Numbered from the stretch's first letter, positions 10,839 to 21,306 are shown. The stretch is DNA of 64,000 nucleotides from CAVTOO01 sp963736355 (GCA_963736355.1 CAVTOO010000002.1:186001-250000), one strand, 5' to 3'. Notes: a model not told the origin generated them from the sequence alone. Numbers and translations are program-made.

Positions 10839-12443
10839 CTACCGCTGCAATCTCATGCCGACAAGAAACACATTCGCGGCATAGTCTGTGCCGCCCAGCG
10901 AATGCACCCACTCGCGGCGGACCTCACCTTTCAGGTGCATCGTCCGAGTGAGTTTGTAGGTCAGTGCGGCCGACACCAGATAATTCTGATCCTCGCGATT
11001 GGCGCCATCGTAGATCGCGGTGCCGTAGCCGAACTTCGCCGTGCCGATGAGCCAGCGGCGGAATGCGTGATCGATCTGCACGCTGGCATCTCGCGTCAGC
11101 GTGCCCGAGACGCCCGCCAGAGTTGATTCCGCGACGCCGGATTTCGCCGTGAACGTGGCCTTTGTCAGCGGAGTCGCCGACCATACCAGCGACGCGTCAA
11201 GCAGAGCGCCCCGCAACGGTTTCAGGCGGGCATCCTCATAATTGCGTTCGACAAAGCCCGCCGAGATTTCGCCGGTCAGCAGCCGCGTCAATTCGAATGT
11301 GGTGCCGACGCGGCCCGTGAGACCGGATAAATCGCGCCGGTAGCCGGAGCGGTCGATCTCTGAATCATGCTCGCGACGATCGATGGCGCCCTCGACAAAA
11401 GGCGTGATGCCCGGTGTGAGTTCATAGCTCGCGCGACCGGTGAAGCCATATTGGTTGAAGTTGCGATCGCCGTTTGGGGCCGACAGCCCGTTTGTGAGCA
11501 GGGAATCCGCATAGGTCGTGCGGTCTGCCGCACCCTTCAGCGAGAGATCGAGGCGATTGAAGCGCTGCGCCACGCCAAGCGTACCGCCACTCGAGTAAAC
11601 CAATGAATAGCGCTGCAAACCGGCGCGGATATCGGGGCTGCCGGGATTGTCGGTGCCGACCGTGGCGCGCACTTCCGGCTCGACGCGCAGATTACGCGTG
11701 ATGTCGTAGCGGCCTGCAATCTTGCCGGTGAATTCGGGGCGATCGAGCAGCACCGGATTGCCGGCAGCCACCGTCGGGTCCGCGAAGGCCCGTCCGCCAT
11801 AGCCGGTATAGGAGCCGCGCAGTTCGACATTGAGCGCATGACGCGACCAGTCCGACGTCGCCAGCAACTCGGGCGCCACGATGTAGAAGGCGCCGCTCTT
11901 GCCGTTGGTGACCCGCGCCGGATTTAAATCGTAACCGCCGCTCAGTTCGACCGCTGTCTTGACCAGCATCGTGCCGGCATAAAATCCGACCTGGCCGAAA
12001 GGATCGTCCTCGACCTTGATGCGCCGGCGCTGCGGCTGTCCGTCAGCTGTGCCGGCCACGGCAGCGGAGACACGTTCGCGATTGGCCCGGCCGGTTGCAG
12101 GCCCCTGTGTGGGAGCGGGTGAAGCCGCCGCATTCTGCGGCAGGCGCGCTGTCGCGCTACCCGCTTTGGCCTTGCCCTTGGCACGTTTGCGATTTGACGA
12201 AACGTAGCCCGTGGTCGAGGCGCCGGATTCGAACGCCTTCGTTTGCACCTCTGCATCGCGAGGCACGGGACGCAGTGCGCCGGTGCCTGCGACGGGCTCA
12301 GGCCGCAACAGATCCGACGACGACTGGGCGTGCGCGGCAGCGGACGGCAGCATCAGCAGTGTTGCGATGACTGTGGCCGGAACAGCCGGAAGCCGTCTCC
12401 GCGGAGGAGACCTGTGCACGGCCAATCCTTGCCACCAACTCAC
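10839..12443 (-). CDS. Outer-membrane beta-barrel protein, BBP2_2-like
   Basis: 534-residue exported protein, probably an outer-membrane beta-barrel of the putative beta-barrel porin 2 type. An N-terminal signal peptide (PATVIATLLMLPSAAAHAQ) is followed by a basic, Pro/Ala-rich linker of about 110 residues (SSNRKRAKGKAKAGS). From about residue 140 to the end there are many alternating amphipathic strands with aromatic girdle residues. The C-terminus is VFLVGMRLQR, without the classical terminal Phe. The GTG start has GGGGAGG about 8 bases upstream. The ligand is unknown. It is convergent with galU and divergent from the kdsD-like gene. Confidence 0.75.
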   Translation of the reverse strand: MSWWQGLAVHRSPPRRRLPAVPATVIATLLMLPSAAAHAQSSSDLLRPEPVAGTGALRPVPRDAEVQTKAFESGASTTGYVSSNRKRAKGKAKAGSATARLPQNAAASPAPTQGPATGRANRERVSAAVAGTADGQPQRRRIKVEDDPFGQVGFYAGTMLVKTAVELSGGYDLNPARVTNGKSGAFYIVAPELLATSDWSRHALNVELRGSYTGYGGRAFADPTVAAGNPVLLDRPEFTGKIAGRYDITRNLRVEPEVRATVGTDNPGSPDIRAGLQRYSLVYSSGGTLGVAQRFNRLDLSLKGAADRTTYADSLLTNGLSAPNGDRNFNQYGFTGRASYELTPGITPFVEGAIDRREHDSEIDRSGYRRDLSGLTGRVGTTFELTRLLTGEISAGFVERNYEDARLKPLRGALLDASLVWSATPLTKATFTAKSGVAESTLAGVSGTLTRDASVQIDHAFRRWLIGTAKFGYGTAIYDGANREDQNYLVSAALTYKLTRTMHLKGEVRREWVHSLGGTDYAANVFLVGMRLQR

Positions 12444-12653
12444 CGAAACGCCTCCCCAAGCCTGGGAGAAAATGCTGCAAATTCAAATGCCTAGGCATGC
12501 GAGCGCGCGCGTGGGCGATCCCGCATGGTTAAGCGAGTAAAAACAATTATGGTTAACGTGGCGTTGAGACCGGTTCCTGCATCGCGCGGGCGCGCCCCGC
12601 GTGCTATCCGAACCGCCACCGGACGCGATGTCCGCCGGACCCGAAACCTGACA

Positions 12654-13706
12654 ATGGCCAAATCCAGCACCCGCAAAGTCGCCGCCAAGCCAGCCGCGAA
12701 ATCCGCCGCCGGCAAGCCTGCGATCGCCACTGCGCTGCGGACGCTGGAGGCCGAATCGGATGGCCTCGCCGCACTGGCCCGCGCGCTGCAGAACGGGCTC
12801 GGCGAGCCCTTCGCCGCTGCGGTCGATGTCATCATGAAGGCCACCGACACCAAATCCGAGCGTCACTCGGGCAAGGTGATCGTGACGGGGCTGGGCAAAT
12901 CAGGGCACATCGCGCGCAAGATCGCGGCGACGCTGGCCTCCACCGGGACGCCCGCGTTCTTCGTGCATGCCGCCGAAGCAAGCCACGGCGATCTCGGCAT
13001 GATCGGCAAGGACGACGTGATCGTGTCGCTGTCGTGGTCCGGCGAACAGCCGGAGATGAAGAACCTCGTTAATTATTCGGCGCGCTTCGGCATTCCGTTC
13101 ATCGCCATCACATCATCCGCCGCCTCGCCGCTGGGTCAGGCCGCCGATATCGTGCTTGAGCTGCCGAAGGCCCGCGAAGCCTGCCCGCACAATCTTGCGC
13201 CCACCACGTCGGCGCTGATGCAGCTCGCCATCGGCGACGCGCTTGCCATCGCATTGCTGGAAGGCCGCGGCTTCACCGCCATCGATTTCAAGATGCGCCA
13301 CCCCGGCGGCAAGTTGGGGGCGATGCTGCGTCAGGTGCGCGAGTTCATGCACAGCGGCAACGCCATTCCGCTTAAAGCCCTCGGCACGACGATGAAGCAG
13401 GCGGTAACCGAAATCACTGCGAAAGGCTTTGGCTGTGTCGGCATCACCGACAAAACCGGCGCGCTGGTCGGCATCATCACCGACGGCGATCTGCGCCGGC
13501 ATCTCGGCACTGATCTGACCAAGGCGCGCGTCGACGACATCATGACGCGCAACCCCCGCACCATTCCGCCCGATATGCTGGCGAGCGAAGCCGTCGCCAT
13601 CCTCAACGGCAACTCACCGAAGGTCACGGTGCTGCTCGTCACCAAGGGCGACAAGCCGGTCGGCATCGTGCATGTGCACGATTTTCTGCAAGCCGGCGTC
13701 GTTTAA
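12654..13706 (+). CDS. kdsD: KpsF/GutQ family arabinose-5-phosphate isomerase
   Basis: Converts ribulose-5-phosphate to arabinose-5-phosphate for KDO synthesis in lipopolysaccharide. About 350 residues from ATG 12654 (MAKSSTRKVAA). The frame is open further upstream, but that stretch is Arg-rich and lacks a good ribosome site. A short Lys/Ala-rich N-terminus is followed by a SIS domain (VIVTGLGKSGHIARKIAATL, then VSLSWSGEQPEMKNL) and two CBS domains (GCVGITDKTGALVGIITDGD; VTVLLVTKGDKPVGIVHVHD). The assignment to KDO synthesis is family knowledge; no other kds genes lie in the window. Confidence 0.9.
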   Translation: MAKSSTRKVAAKPAAKSAAGKPAIATALRTLEAESDGLAALARALQNGLGEPFAAAVDVIMKATDTKSERHSGKVIVTGLGKSGHIARKIAATLASTGTPAFFVHAAEASHGDLGMIGKDDVIVSLSWSGEQPEMKNLVNYSARFGIPFIAITSSAASPLGQAADIVLELPKAREACPHNLAPTTSALMQLAIGDALAIALLEGRGFTAIDFKMRHPGGKLGAMLRQVREFMHSGNAIPLKALGTTMKQAVTEITAKGFGCVGITDKTGALVGIITDGDLRRHLGTDLTKARVDDIMTRNPRTIPPDMLASEAVAILNGNSPKVTVLLVTKGDKPVGIVHVHDFLQAGVV

Positions 13707-13781
13707 CAAAGCCTTCGTCCAGTATTTGCCTCAATTCGATTTGATGCTGCGCGGATATTTTCGCGCGGGCCTCGATTTTCA

Positions 13782-14772
13782 ATGGTCCTGTCAAAGCCGA
13801 TACAGAATATCCTTTTGCCCGCACTGCTATTTGCAGCAGCTTGGTTGCCTTCTGCCGCGGTCGGTTCATCGCTCGCAGAACGCGTCAATGCGGTCGACTT
13901 CTGCCGGAAGACCCAGTCCGGGCAGGATCATTCTGTGGCGCTGAACGACAGCAAAACGATCGCCTGCTTTCATGGCTCGATCCTGGGCGCAACCCTCGAA
14001 AGTGATCGTGCGACGCTGCGCGAACTCGCTAGCGGCGAATTCTTCGTCATCCGAAGCTCAGGCGGAAGTGGTCCCATTGCGTTCGCCATCGCAGATCTCT
14101 TGAAGGCAAAAAATGCGACCGTCATCGTGCATGATTACTGCATGTCAGCATGCGCCAGCTTCATCCTGCTTGCGACCTCGGAGGCCTATGTCGCTCCAAA
14201 CACGCTGGTCGCCGCGCATTATGGCGGCGGCATCGGATGCGATGGGCTCGACTGGGCGACGCGCAAACTCGCATGCACGACGAGTATGCAGTCGGCAGTC
14301 AACACGAAGTCGGACGGCAGAAAAGACATTCACAGATCTATACCGCGATTTTTTTGCCACGCGCCGCCGCGACGAACTTACCCCCCTGCTCACACAGAGC
14401 GGATATGTCGCCGACAAGATTCGCGCTCAGATGATGAGCAATGCAGATATCAGGAGCAGTTTTACTGGCGGAAAAATCTGGTGGAGCTTGAGCCCGGCCT
14501 ATCTTGAAGCAACCTTCAAGACAAAGGTGACTTACGATGGCGGTTATCCCGATGCGGCTGCGACAGAGCAACTGGCCCAGCGACGCGGTATCGGGTGGAT
14601 CATTCACGATCCGCAGCCGGGCGGCGAAAGCGCTCATCTACCGTCTGATCCGTCGTGGCTCGCCAGCCAACCCCACCTGCCCGCCGATCCTCCCGCGCGG
14701 CCCGCATGGCCACTGCTGCCAGCATCGCCGCCCCGCGTCTGGCCAGCACTGCCGGTCGCACCTCCTCGCTGA
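13782..14772 (+). CDS. ClpP/crotonase-fold periplasmic protein (COG3904-like), one frameshift
   Basis: Secreted protein of unknown function, about 329 residues after correction. A signal peptide (NILLPALLFAAAWLPSAAVG) is followed by a domain resembling ClpP-fold proteins of the COG3904 type. IRSSGGSGPIAFAIADLL corresponds to the oxyanion strand, and VHDYCMSACASFILLATS holds the Ser expected as nucleophile. VAAHYGG supplies a possible His. The frame changes near 14322 in a run of four A (a +1 insertion), after which YRDFFATRRRDELTPLL continues. The last 45 residues are Pro/Trp/Ala-rich. No clear operon partner. The family call is tentative. Confidence 0.6.
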
Positions 14773-14919
14773 CGCTTAAAACAAGCGGCGAGTTGTTCCA
14801 TCTTGGAACCTGAATTGTGACGGCGTGTTCCATCGCGCCAATAAGCCGCAATTTAAGTGCGCGCGATTCACGCAATCGCAAGCACAGCATCGCCAAGATG
14901 TCCCGGTCGACGCCCCAGA

Positions 14920-16191
14920 ATGGCGCGCGCCTCCTTACCTATCGTCGGTGGAACCGGGAAGGCCTTCGTGCAGCGCGACGGCAGACGCTACAGCTTACCG
15001 CAATTGCGATTTACGCGCTGGCTGGCCGATGCCGGGCCGGGCGCGCCGGATCATGTGCGCGAAGCGCTGGTCGGCAACCTGTTTGCCTCGCTGCCGATCT
15101 ATTTCGGCGGCGTCATCAACACGCTCGCTGTGTCTGCGGCGATCGCGGCGTATATGCAGACACCGCCCTTCATCGCGTGGTTCGTCGTCGAGGTTGTGAT
15201 CTGCGTCGCGCGTTTCGTCGTGCTGGTCATCGCGCGGCGCGCGGCGCTCAAGCGGCGGCCAACACCAACGGACCTCCATATTCTCATCGCACTGCCATGG
15301 AGCCTGAATGTCGGCTATGGCGTCTTCATCAGCCTCACAAGCGGCGACTGGATTGTGGCGACGCTGGCGTGCGTTTCGGCGGCCGGCATGGCGGGCGGCA
15401 TCTGCTTTCGTTTCTTCAGCGCGCCGCGCTTTGCCGCCGCGATGCTGTTTCTCAGCCTCGGGCCATTCATCCCTGCTGTCCTGATTGCCGGTCAGCCGTT
15501 GCTTTACGTCGTGTTGTTACAGATCCCGCTGTACCTCACCGCCATGACGGCGGCGGCCTATCAGATGAACAAGGTGCTGGTCGCAACGATGCGCGCCGAA
15601 CGAGAGAACGACCGGCGCGCGCGTCATGATTCGCTGACGGGTCTTGCCAATCGCGCAGGCGTCACCGACGCCGTGGACGACAGGATTACGGCAGCTGCTC
15701 ATGGCGAGGGCGGCGACTTCGCCGTGCTGTTTCTCGATCTCGACAAGTTCAAGACTGTCAACGACACGTTCGGACATGCCACCGGCGACCGCCTGCTGGT
15801 GCAGGTCGCCGATCGCCTGCGTGCCATCATGCGCCCGCGCGATGTCATCGCCCGCATCGGCGGCGACGAATTTGTCCTGCTGGTCGATGGTGTGACTGGT
15901 GACGAAGCGGTGGAGATGGGGTTGAGAATCATCAATGCCATTTCGGCCGATTATATTCTCGATGCCGGCATCACAGCCTCCATCGGCGTCAGCGTCGGCA
16001 TCGCCATGGCGCCGGAGCACGGCCAGGATGTCGACACGCTGCTCGCGGTCGCGGATGCCGCGCTCTATGAGGCCAAATCGGACGGCAAGGCGCGCTGCTA
16101 TCTCGCTTCGCCCGAGACGACGCTCGCCGCGGTTCGCCGGTTGCGGACACGCGGCACGGCAAATGCCGCGGCCGGCGACGTCGCCGCCTGA
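14920..16191 (+). CDS. Membrane-anchored GGDEF diguanylate cyclase
   Basis: Synthesises cyclic di-GMP from two GTP. About 423 residues from ATG 14920; an upstream in-frame GTG at 14857 is the alternative. Six hydrophobic segments between roughly residues 50 and 220 form a membrane sensor domain not recognised by name. A GGDEF domain begins at HDSLTGLANRAG. The active-site motif is intact (IARIGGDEFVLL), the FLDLDKFKTVND motif is present, and an inhibitory I-site RPRD lies five residues before GGDEF. Activity and product inhibition are therefore likely. No EAL domain is fused. Confidence 0.9.
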   Translation: MARASLPIVGGTGKAFVQRDGRRYSLPQLRFTRWLADAGPGAPDHVREALVGNLFASLPIYFGGVINTLAVSAAIAAYMQTPPFIAWFVVEVVICVARFVVLVIARRAALKRRPTPTDLHILIALPWSLNVGYGVFISLTSGDWIVATLACVSAAGMAGGICFRFFSAPRFAAAMLFLSLGPFIPAVLIAGQPLLYVVLLQIPLYLTAMTAAAYQMNKVLVATMRAERENDRRARHDSLTGLANRAGVTDAVDDRITAAAHGEGGDFAVLFLDLDKFKTVNDTFGHATGDRLLVQVADRLRAIMRPRDVIARIGGDEFVLLVDGVTGDEAVEMGLRIINAISADYILDAGITASIGVSVGIAMAPEHGQDVDTLLAVADAALYEAKSDGKARCYLASPETTLAAVRRLRTRGTANAAAGDVAA

Positions 16192-16202
16192 AGCAATCCG
16201 CG

Positions 16203-16643
16203 CTACTCCCGCTCCACCGTCAGCAGCCCGCCATCCGAACTCACCACCTTGACGCGGCTGCCGGCGGAAAGATCCGGCCCTGCAACGCGCCAGATCGAAT
16301 CGTCGATCCGCACCGTCCCGGCACCATCGACAATCGGCTTCTCCAGCGTGAACACACGCCCGACAAAGGCGTCGGCGCGACGGTTGAGAAAGCCCTCGGG
16401 CGTCTTGCCGCGCTGAGTCAGCGAGATCCGCCGCCACAACGGCACGGCCGCGATCGAGAAAACCACAAACGCGATGATCTGCGCCTGCCAGGTCCACGCA
16501 ATCACGAACGACGCGAGCCCGACGAGGAGTGCGGCCAGTCCCAGCCACAGCATGAAGACGCCGGGCGCGATCAGTTCGATGCCCAGCAGCACGGCGCCGG
16601 CAACGAGCCAGGCCCATGGCCCCAGCGCGAGTATCATGTTCAT
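16203..16643 (-). CDS. NfeD family membrane protein
   Basis: 146-residue NfeD-like protein. It has three hydrophobic segments (LVAGAVLLGIELIAPGVFML; LAALLVGLASFVIAW; IIAFVVFSIAAVPLW), then a soluble OB-fold domain (VGRVFTLEKPIVDGAGTVRI). NfeD proteins act with SPFH proteins in membrane microdomain organisation. Here the SPFH gene lies 25 bases upstream on the same strand, so the two almost certainly form an operon. Confidence 0.9.
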   Translation of the reverse strand: MNMILALGPWAWLVAGAVLLGIELIAPGVFMLWLGLAALLVGLASFVIAWTWQAQIIAFVVFSIAAVPLWRRISLTQRGKTPEGFLNRRADAFVGRVFTLEKPIVDGAGTVRIDDSIWRVAGPDLSAGSRVKVVSSDGGLLTVERE

Positions 16644-16668
16644 CGGAATCCCCCGGGAAAGCCTGTTA

Positions 16669-17658
16669 TTATTTCAGCGGCCCCGTCGCCGGACCTGTCG
16701 GCGATGCCGGGCGGCGCGGCGCAGACGACGATCCCTCATTGCCGAAGGTTGCCTTGGCGATCTCGGCAATACCCGCGAGCGAGCCGAGCACGCCCATGGT
16801 CTCGATCGGCATCATGATGATCTTCTGGTTCGGCGAATCCGCGATCTGCGCGAAGGCCTTCAGATATTTTTCGGCGACGAAGTAATTCAGCGCCGCAACG
16901 TCGCCGCGCGCCACCGCTTCCGACACCATCTCGGTCGCCTTGGCTTCGGCCTGCGCCAGGCGCTCGCGGCCTTCGGCATCGCGGAACGCAGCTTCGCGGC
17001 GGCCTTCGGCTTCGAGAATCTGCGACTGCTTGGCGCCTTCGGCGCGCAAAATCGCCGACTGGCGCTGGCCTTCGGCAGTGAGAATCTCGGCGCGCTTCTC
17101 GCGCTCGGCTTTCATCTGCCGGCCCATCGACTGGATCAGATCCTGCGGCGGCACGATATCCTTGATCTCGATGCGGTTGACCTTGACGCCCCAGGGCGCG
17201 ACCGCGGCATCGACCACGCGCAACAGGCGCTCGTTGATCTCATCACGGTGCGACAGCATCTGGTCGAGATCCATCGCGCCCATCACTGAGCGGATGTTGG
17301 TCATGGTGAGCGTGACGATGGCCTGATCGAGCCGCGACACCTCGTAGCTCGCCTTGGCGGCGTCGAACACCTGATAGAAGGCGACGCCGTCAACCGTGAC
17401 GGTGGCGTTGTCCTTGGTGATCACTTCCTGCTGCGGAATATCGATCACCTGCTCCATGATGTTCATCTTCCGACCGATCCGGTCGAAAAACGGAACGATG
17501 AGATTGAGGCCCGGCGACAGCGTGCGGGTGTATTTGCCGAACCGTTCGACGGTCCAGTTGTAGCCCTGGGACACCGTCTTCACGCCGGCCATCAGTGTGA
17601 AAATCGCAACGACAACCAGAACAATGACAAAAATATCGAAACCGGAGATACCGGACAT
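16669..17658 (-). CDS. SPFH/band 7 (stomatin-like, QmcA-type) membrane protein
   Basis: 329-residue SPFH-domain protein with one N-terminal membrane helix (IFVIVLVVVAIFTLMAGV). The band 7 domain follows (VERFGKYTRTLSPGLNLIVP; DNATVTVDGVAFYQV; VNRIEIKDIVPPQDL). A long charged coiled-coil (residues about 185-260, rich in AEGxR/AEA repeats) and a short Pro-rich tail complete it. The family forms large membrane-associated oligomers and scaffolds membrane proteases. The partner NfeD gene follows directly. Confidence 0.93.
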   Translation of the reverse strand: MSGISGFDIFVIVLVVVAIFTLMAGVKTVSQGYNWTVERFGKYTRTLSPGLNLIVPFFDRIGRKMNIMEQVIDIPQQEVITKDNATVTVDGVAFYQVFDAAKASYEVSRLDQAIVTLTMTNIRSVMGAMDLDQMLSHRDEINERLLRVVDAAVAPWGVKVNRIEIKDIVPPQDLIQSMGRQMKAEREKRAEILTAEGQRQSAILRAEGAKQSQILEAEGRREAAFRDAEGRERLAQAEAKATEMVSEAVARGDVAALNYFVAEKYLKAFAQIADSPNQKIIMMPIETMGVLGSLAGIAEIAKATFGNEGSSSAPRRPASPTGPATGPLK

Positions 17659-17979
17659 AAGACCCCTCTTCAGGTTGGCGGGACGATTCTAGAGCGTTTT
17701 CAAGCGAAGTGGAAACCGGTTCGCGTGAAGAAAACGCGTTAGAGCAAAAAACGGAGCCCGGCCTGAGGTTCATTCAGGCCGGACCGGCTCCGGGTCGGCC
17801 GGCGCGCTTGCGCCATCCCTATTGGTCGCACATCGAAGCCACCGCGTTCATGACGCAGGCCGGCCCGCCCTTCCCAGCACGGACATGATTCACTAAATAA
17901 AGACGATGTCTGGTGCGCCCGCGAGGTCCTGCCCTGCCGCAAACGGGTCCGCGAACGAGACCCGGAGACTGGCACGCGC
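17659..17979. repeat. Intergenic region with family B repeat and hairpin
   Basis: 321 bases between the divergent SPFH and HDAC-like genes. 17690-17746 is a family B repeat (AGAGCGTTTTCAAGCG ... CGTGAAGAAAACGCG); a second copy is at 23291-23345. 17761-17784 forms a perfect hairpin with arms CCGGCCTGA/TCAGGCCGG. On the minus strand a possible 24-codon frame opening with GTG runs to a TAG at 17819. I could not support it as a gene. Confidence 0.6.
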
Positions 17980-18910
17980 ATGACGACACTGCTTCTGACC
18001 CATCCCGCATCGATCGGCCACGAAACCCCGGAAGGCCACCCCGAGCGGCCTGACCGCATTCGCGCCATCGAGCGCGTGCTCGCGGACGAGCATTTCGCTC
18101 CACTGATGCGGGCGCAGGCGCCCTTGGCGGAGATCGCTCATCTCACACTCTGCCATCCGATCGAATATGTCGAAGCGCTGCGCGAGGCGGCACCGCGCGA
18201 GGGGATCGCGCGCATCGATGCCGACACTTCGATGTCGCCCGGCACATGGGAAGCCGCGCTGCGCGGTGCCGGCGGCGCGGTCGCGGCGGTCGACGCCGTG
18301 ATGGCAGGAACAGCGCAGAACGCTTTCGTGGCCACACGGCCGCCCGGCCACCATGCCGAAACCGCGACCGCCATGGGATTCTGCTTCTTCAACAATGCAG
18401 CAATTGCCGCGCGCCACGCGCAAAACGCCCATGGCATCGAGCGCGTCGCTGATCGTCGATTTCGACGTGCATCATGGCAACGGCACGCAGGACATCTTCT
18501 GGAACGACGCCAGCGTCCTCTACGCCTCGACGCATCAAATGCCGCTCTACCCCGGCAGCGGCGCCAGATCCGAGCGCGGCAAGCACGGCAACATCATCAA
18601 TGCGCCGCTTGCAGCAGGCGATGGCGGCGAGGAATTCCGCGAGGCAATCGAAACCGACATCCTGCCGCGGATCGCCGATTTTCGTCCCGGTCTCATCGTG
18701 ATCTCAGCCGGATTCGATGCGCATTACCGCGATCCGCTCGGCAACCTGAAGCTTGAGGAAGACGACTACGCCTGGGTCACGCAGAAGCTGATGGACGCCG
18801 CGCAGGCCAGCGCCGGCGGACGCCTCGTCTCGGTGCTGGAAGGCGGCTATGATCTGCAGGCCTTGAGTTGCTCGGTGGCGGTTCACGTCATGACGCTGAT
18901 GAAGGGTTGA
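17980..18910 (+). CDS. Histone deacetylase-like (class II HDAC/AcuC/AphA) hydrolase, one frameshift
   Basis: Zinc-dependent deacetylase of the arginase/deacetylase fold, acting on acetyl-lysine or acetyl-polyamine substrates; which one cannot be read from the sequence. Corrected length is 309 residues. RPPGHHAETATAMGFCFFNN carries the HH charge-relay. IVDFDVHHGNGTQDIFW carries the zinc-binding Asp/His. ISAGFDAHYRDPLG carries the third ligand Asp, and VLEGGYDL is the terminal loop. The frame changes near 18450 (a +1 insertion between ERVA and IVDFDVHH). It lies just upstream of xseB-dxs. Confidence 0.92.
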
Positions 18911-19015
18911 TTTGGCCGGGGATACGCCACATTGCGTCCTCAGATTGCCCGCGAAAAAGACATTCGCAGCGGGCGGGATGAGGCGGCCGGACAGTTTTAA
19001 GGGGGAGTTTGAGTG

Positions 19016-19270
19016 ATGGTCGACAACACCAATGCCGATGTGAAGCGGCTGACCTTTGAGCGTGCGATCGAGGAACTGGAATTGATCGTGAAGCGGCTCG
19101 AGGAAGGCAAGGTGCCGCTCGAGGAGTTGGTTGCGATTTATGAGCGCGGCGAGGCGCTGAAGCGCCGCTGCGAGGAGCTTCTGAAGCAGGCCGAAACGCG
19201 GGTGGAGAAGATCGCCACCGACGCATCCGGCCGAGTCACCGGAACCGAACCGCTGGATGTCGACAAATAA
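19016..19270 (+). CDS. xseB: Exodeoxyribonuclease VII small subunit
   Basis: Small subunit of the single-strand-specific nuclease ExoVII; several XseB copies bind one XseA. 84 residues from ATG 19016, preceded by AAGGGGGAG. A GTG directly before it could also start. The family core (FERAIEELELIVKRLEEGKV, then PLEELVAIYERGEALKRRCE) is intact and fully helical. It lies 85 bases upstream of dxs, the usual order in this group. Confidence 0.95.
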   Translation: MVDNTNADVKRLTFERAIEELELIVKRLEEGKVPLEELVAIYERGEALKRRCEELLKQAETRVEKIATDASGRVTGTEPLDVDK

Positions 19271-19355
19271 CTGATATTGTTATTGAAATCGCCGTCCTCG
19301 CCACGTCGTCAAAGTTGATGTAAGCCTTTAAAAACGCCAGCTTGCATGGCGGCGA

Positions 19356-21302
19356 ATGACGGACCTGACATCCTTGACCGACACTGTGAGCACGACCCCG
19401 CTCCTCGACACTGTGCGCACGCCGCACGAGCTGCGCCAGTTGCAGCCCGAGCAGCTGCGTCAGCTTGCCGACGAGCTGCGTCAGGAGACCATCGACGCCG
19501 TCTCCGTCACCGGCGGGCATCTCGGCGCGGGCCTCGGCGTTGTCGAGCTCACGGTGGCGCTGCATTACGTCTTCAACACACCGAACGACCGGCTGATCTG
19601 GGACGTCGGCCACCAGGCCTATCCGCACAAGATTCTCACCGGCCGTCGCGATCGCATCCGCACGCTGCGCCAGGGCGGCGGACTTTCCGGCTTCACAAAG
19701 CGTTCCGAGAGCGAATACGACCCGTTCGGCGCGGCGCATTCCTCGACCTCCATTTCCGCCGGCCTCGGCATGGCGGTGGCGCGCGATCTCGCCGGCGGCG
19801 ACCGTAATGTCGTGGCTGTGATCGGCGATGGCGCGATGTCGGCCGGCATGGCCTATGAGGCGATGAACAATGCCGGCGCGCGCAACGAGCGGCTGATCGT
19901 CATCCTCAACGACAACGACATGTCGATTGCGCCGCCGGTCGGGCGCGATGTCAGCCTATCTCGCGCGGCTCGGATCGGGCCGCACCTATCTGAAGCTGCG
20001 CGATGTCGGCAAGCAACTGACGCAGCGCCTGCCGAAGAGCTGGGACCGCGCGATCACCCGCGCCGTGGAGCATGCACGCGGCTACGTTACCGGCGGCACG
20101 CTGTTCGAGGAACTCGGCTTCTATTACGTCGGGCCCGATCGACGGCCACAATCTCGATCATCTGTTGCCGGTGCTGCGCAATGTGCGCGACGCCAAGATC
20201 GGGCCCATTCTCGTTCATGTCGTGACGCAGAAGGGCAAGGGCTACGCGCCTGCCGAAGCGGCCGACGACAAGTATCACGGCGTGGTCCGCTTCGACATTG
20301 CCACCGGCGCGCAGGCCAAGGCGAAGTCGAACGCGCCGAGCTACACTTCGGTGTTCGGGCAGAGCCTGGTCAAGGAAGCCGAGAAGGACGACAAGATCGT
20401 CGCCATCACCGCCGCCATGCCGTCGGGCACCGGGCTCGATCTGTTCGGGCAGGCGTTTCCGGCGCGAACTTTTGACGTCGGCATCGCCGAACAACACGCG
20501 GTGACGTTCGCCGCCGGCCTCGCGACCGAAGGCTTCAAGCCGTTCGCGGCCATCTATTCGACCTTCCTGCAGCGCGCCTATGATCAGGTCGTGCACGACG
20601 TGGCGATCCAGTCGCTGCCGGTGCGCTTCGCCATCGACCGCGCAGGCCTGGTCGGCGCCGATGGCTCCACTCACGCCGGCTCGTTCGATAACGCCTATCT
20701 CGGCTGCCTGCCGAATTTCGTCATCATGGCGGCGGCGGACGAGGCAGATCTGGTGCACATGATCGCGACTGCCGTCTCGATCAACGACCGGCCCGAGCGC
20801 GTTCCGCTATCCGCGCGGCGAAGGTCGCGGCGTCGAGATGCCCGAGCATGGTGTGCCGCTTGAGATCGGCAAGGGCCGCATCATGCGCGAGGGCAGCAAG
20901 GTCGCCTTGCTGTCGTTCGGAGCCCGGCTCGGCGAATGCCTCAAGGCTGCCGAGGAACTGGCGGCGCTGGGACTGTCCACGACAGTCGCCGACGCGCGTT
21001 TCATGAAGCCGCTCGATACGGACATGGTGCTGCGGCTGGCGCGCGAACACGAGGTTCTCCTCACCATCGAGGAAGGCTCGGTCGGCGGCTTCGGCTCGCA
21101 TGTGCTGCAAACGCTGGCCGATCACGGCGCGCTCGACCGCGGATTGAAAATCCGCAGCATGGTGCTGCCTGATGTTTTCCAGGAGCACGATTCTCCGGCC
21201 GCGATGTATGCGCGCGCCGGACTCGACGCGAAGGGCATTGTCACGCGCGTGTTCGAGGTGCTGGGCAAAGATATCAGCGCCGAGACCGTCAAGCTGGCTT
21301 GA
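19356..21302 (+). CDS. dxs: 1-deoxy-D-xylulose-5-phosphate synthase, three frameshifts
   Basis: First enzyme of the MEP isoprenoid pathway: pyruvate plus glyceraldehyde-3-phosphate to DXP, using thiamine diphosphate. Corrected length is 647 residues. Visible are GHLGAGLGVVELTVALHYVF, the thiamine motif VAVIGDGAMSAGMAYEAMNN, the IDGHNLDHL loop, GIAEQHAVTFAAGLA, DRAGLVGADGSTHAG and the C-terminal transketolase domain (LTIEEGSVGGFGSHV). Frame changes occur near 19942 (GGG run), 20135 (CCC run) and 20793 (CCC run), each a +1 insertion. No residue between breaks looks degraded. It supplies precursors for the IspE and polyprenyl synthase steps encoded further on. Confidence 0.95.
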
Positions 21303-21306
21303 ACCC

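Noticed and set aside
14600..14896. 98-codon minus-strand open frame opposite the ClpP-like tail
   Set aside because: No ribosome site or recognisable domain. The plus-strand frame joins to a real domain, so this is taken as a shadow.
17819..17893. Possible 24-codon minus-strand peptide ending ACVMNAVASMCDQ
   Set aside because: GTG start without a clear ribosome site and no helix or other recognisable feature. The hairpin nearby belongs to a repeat-rich region.
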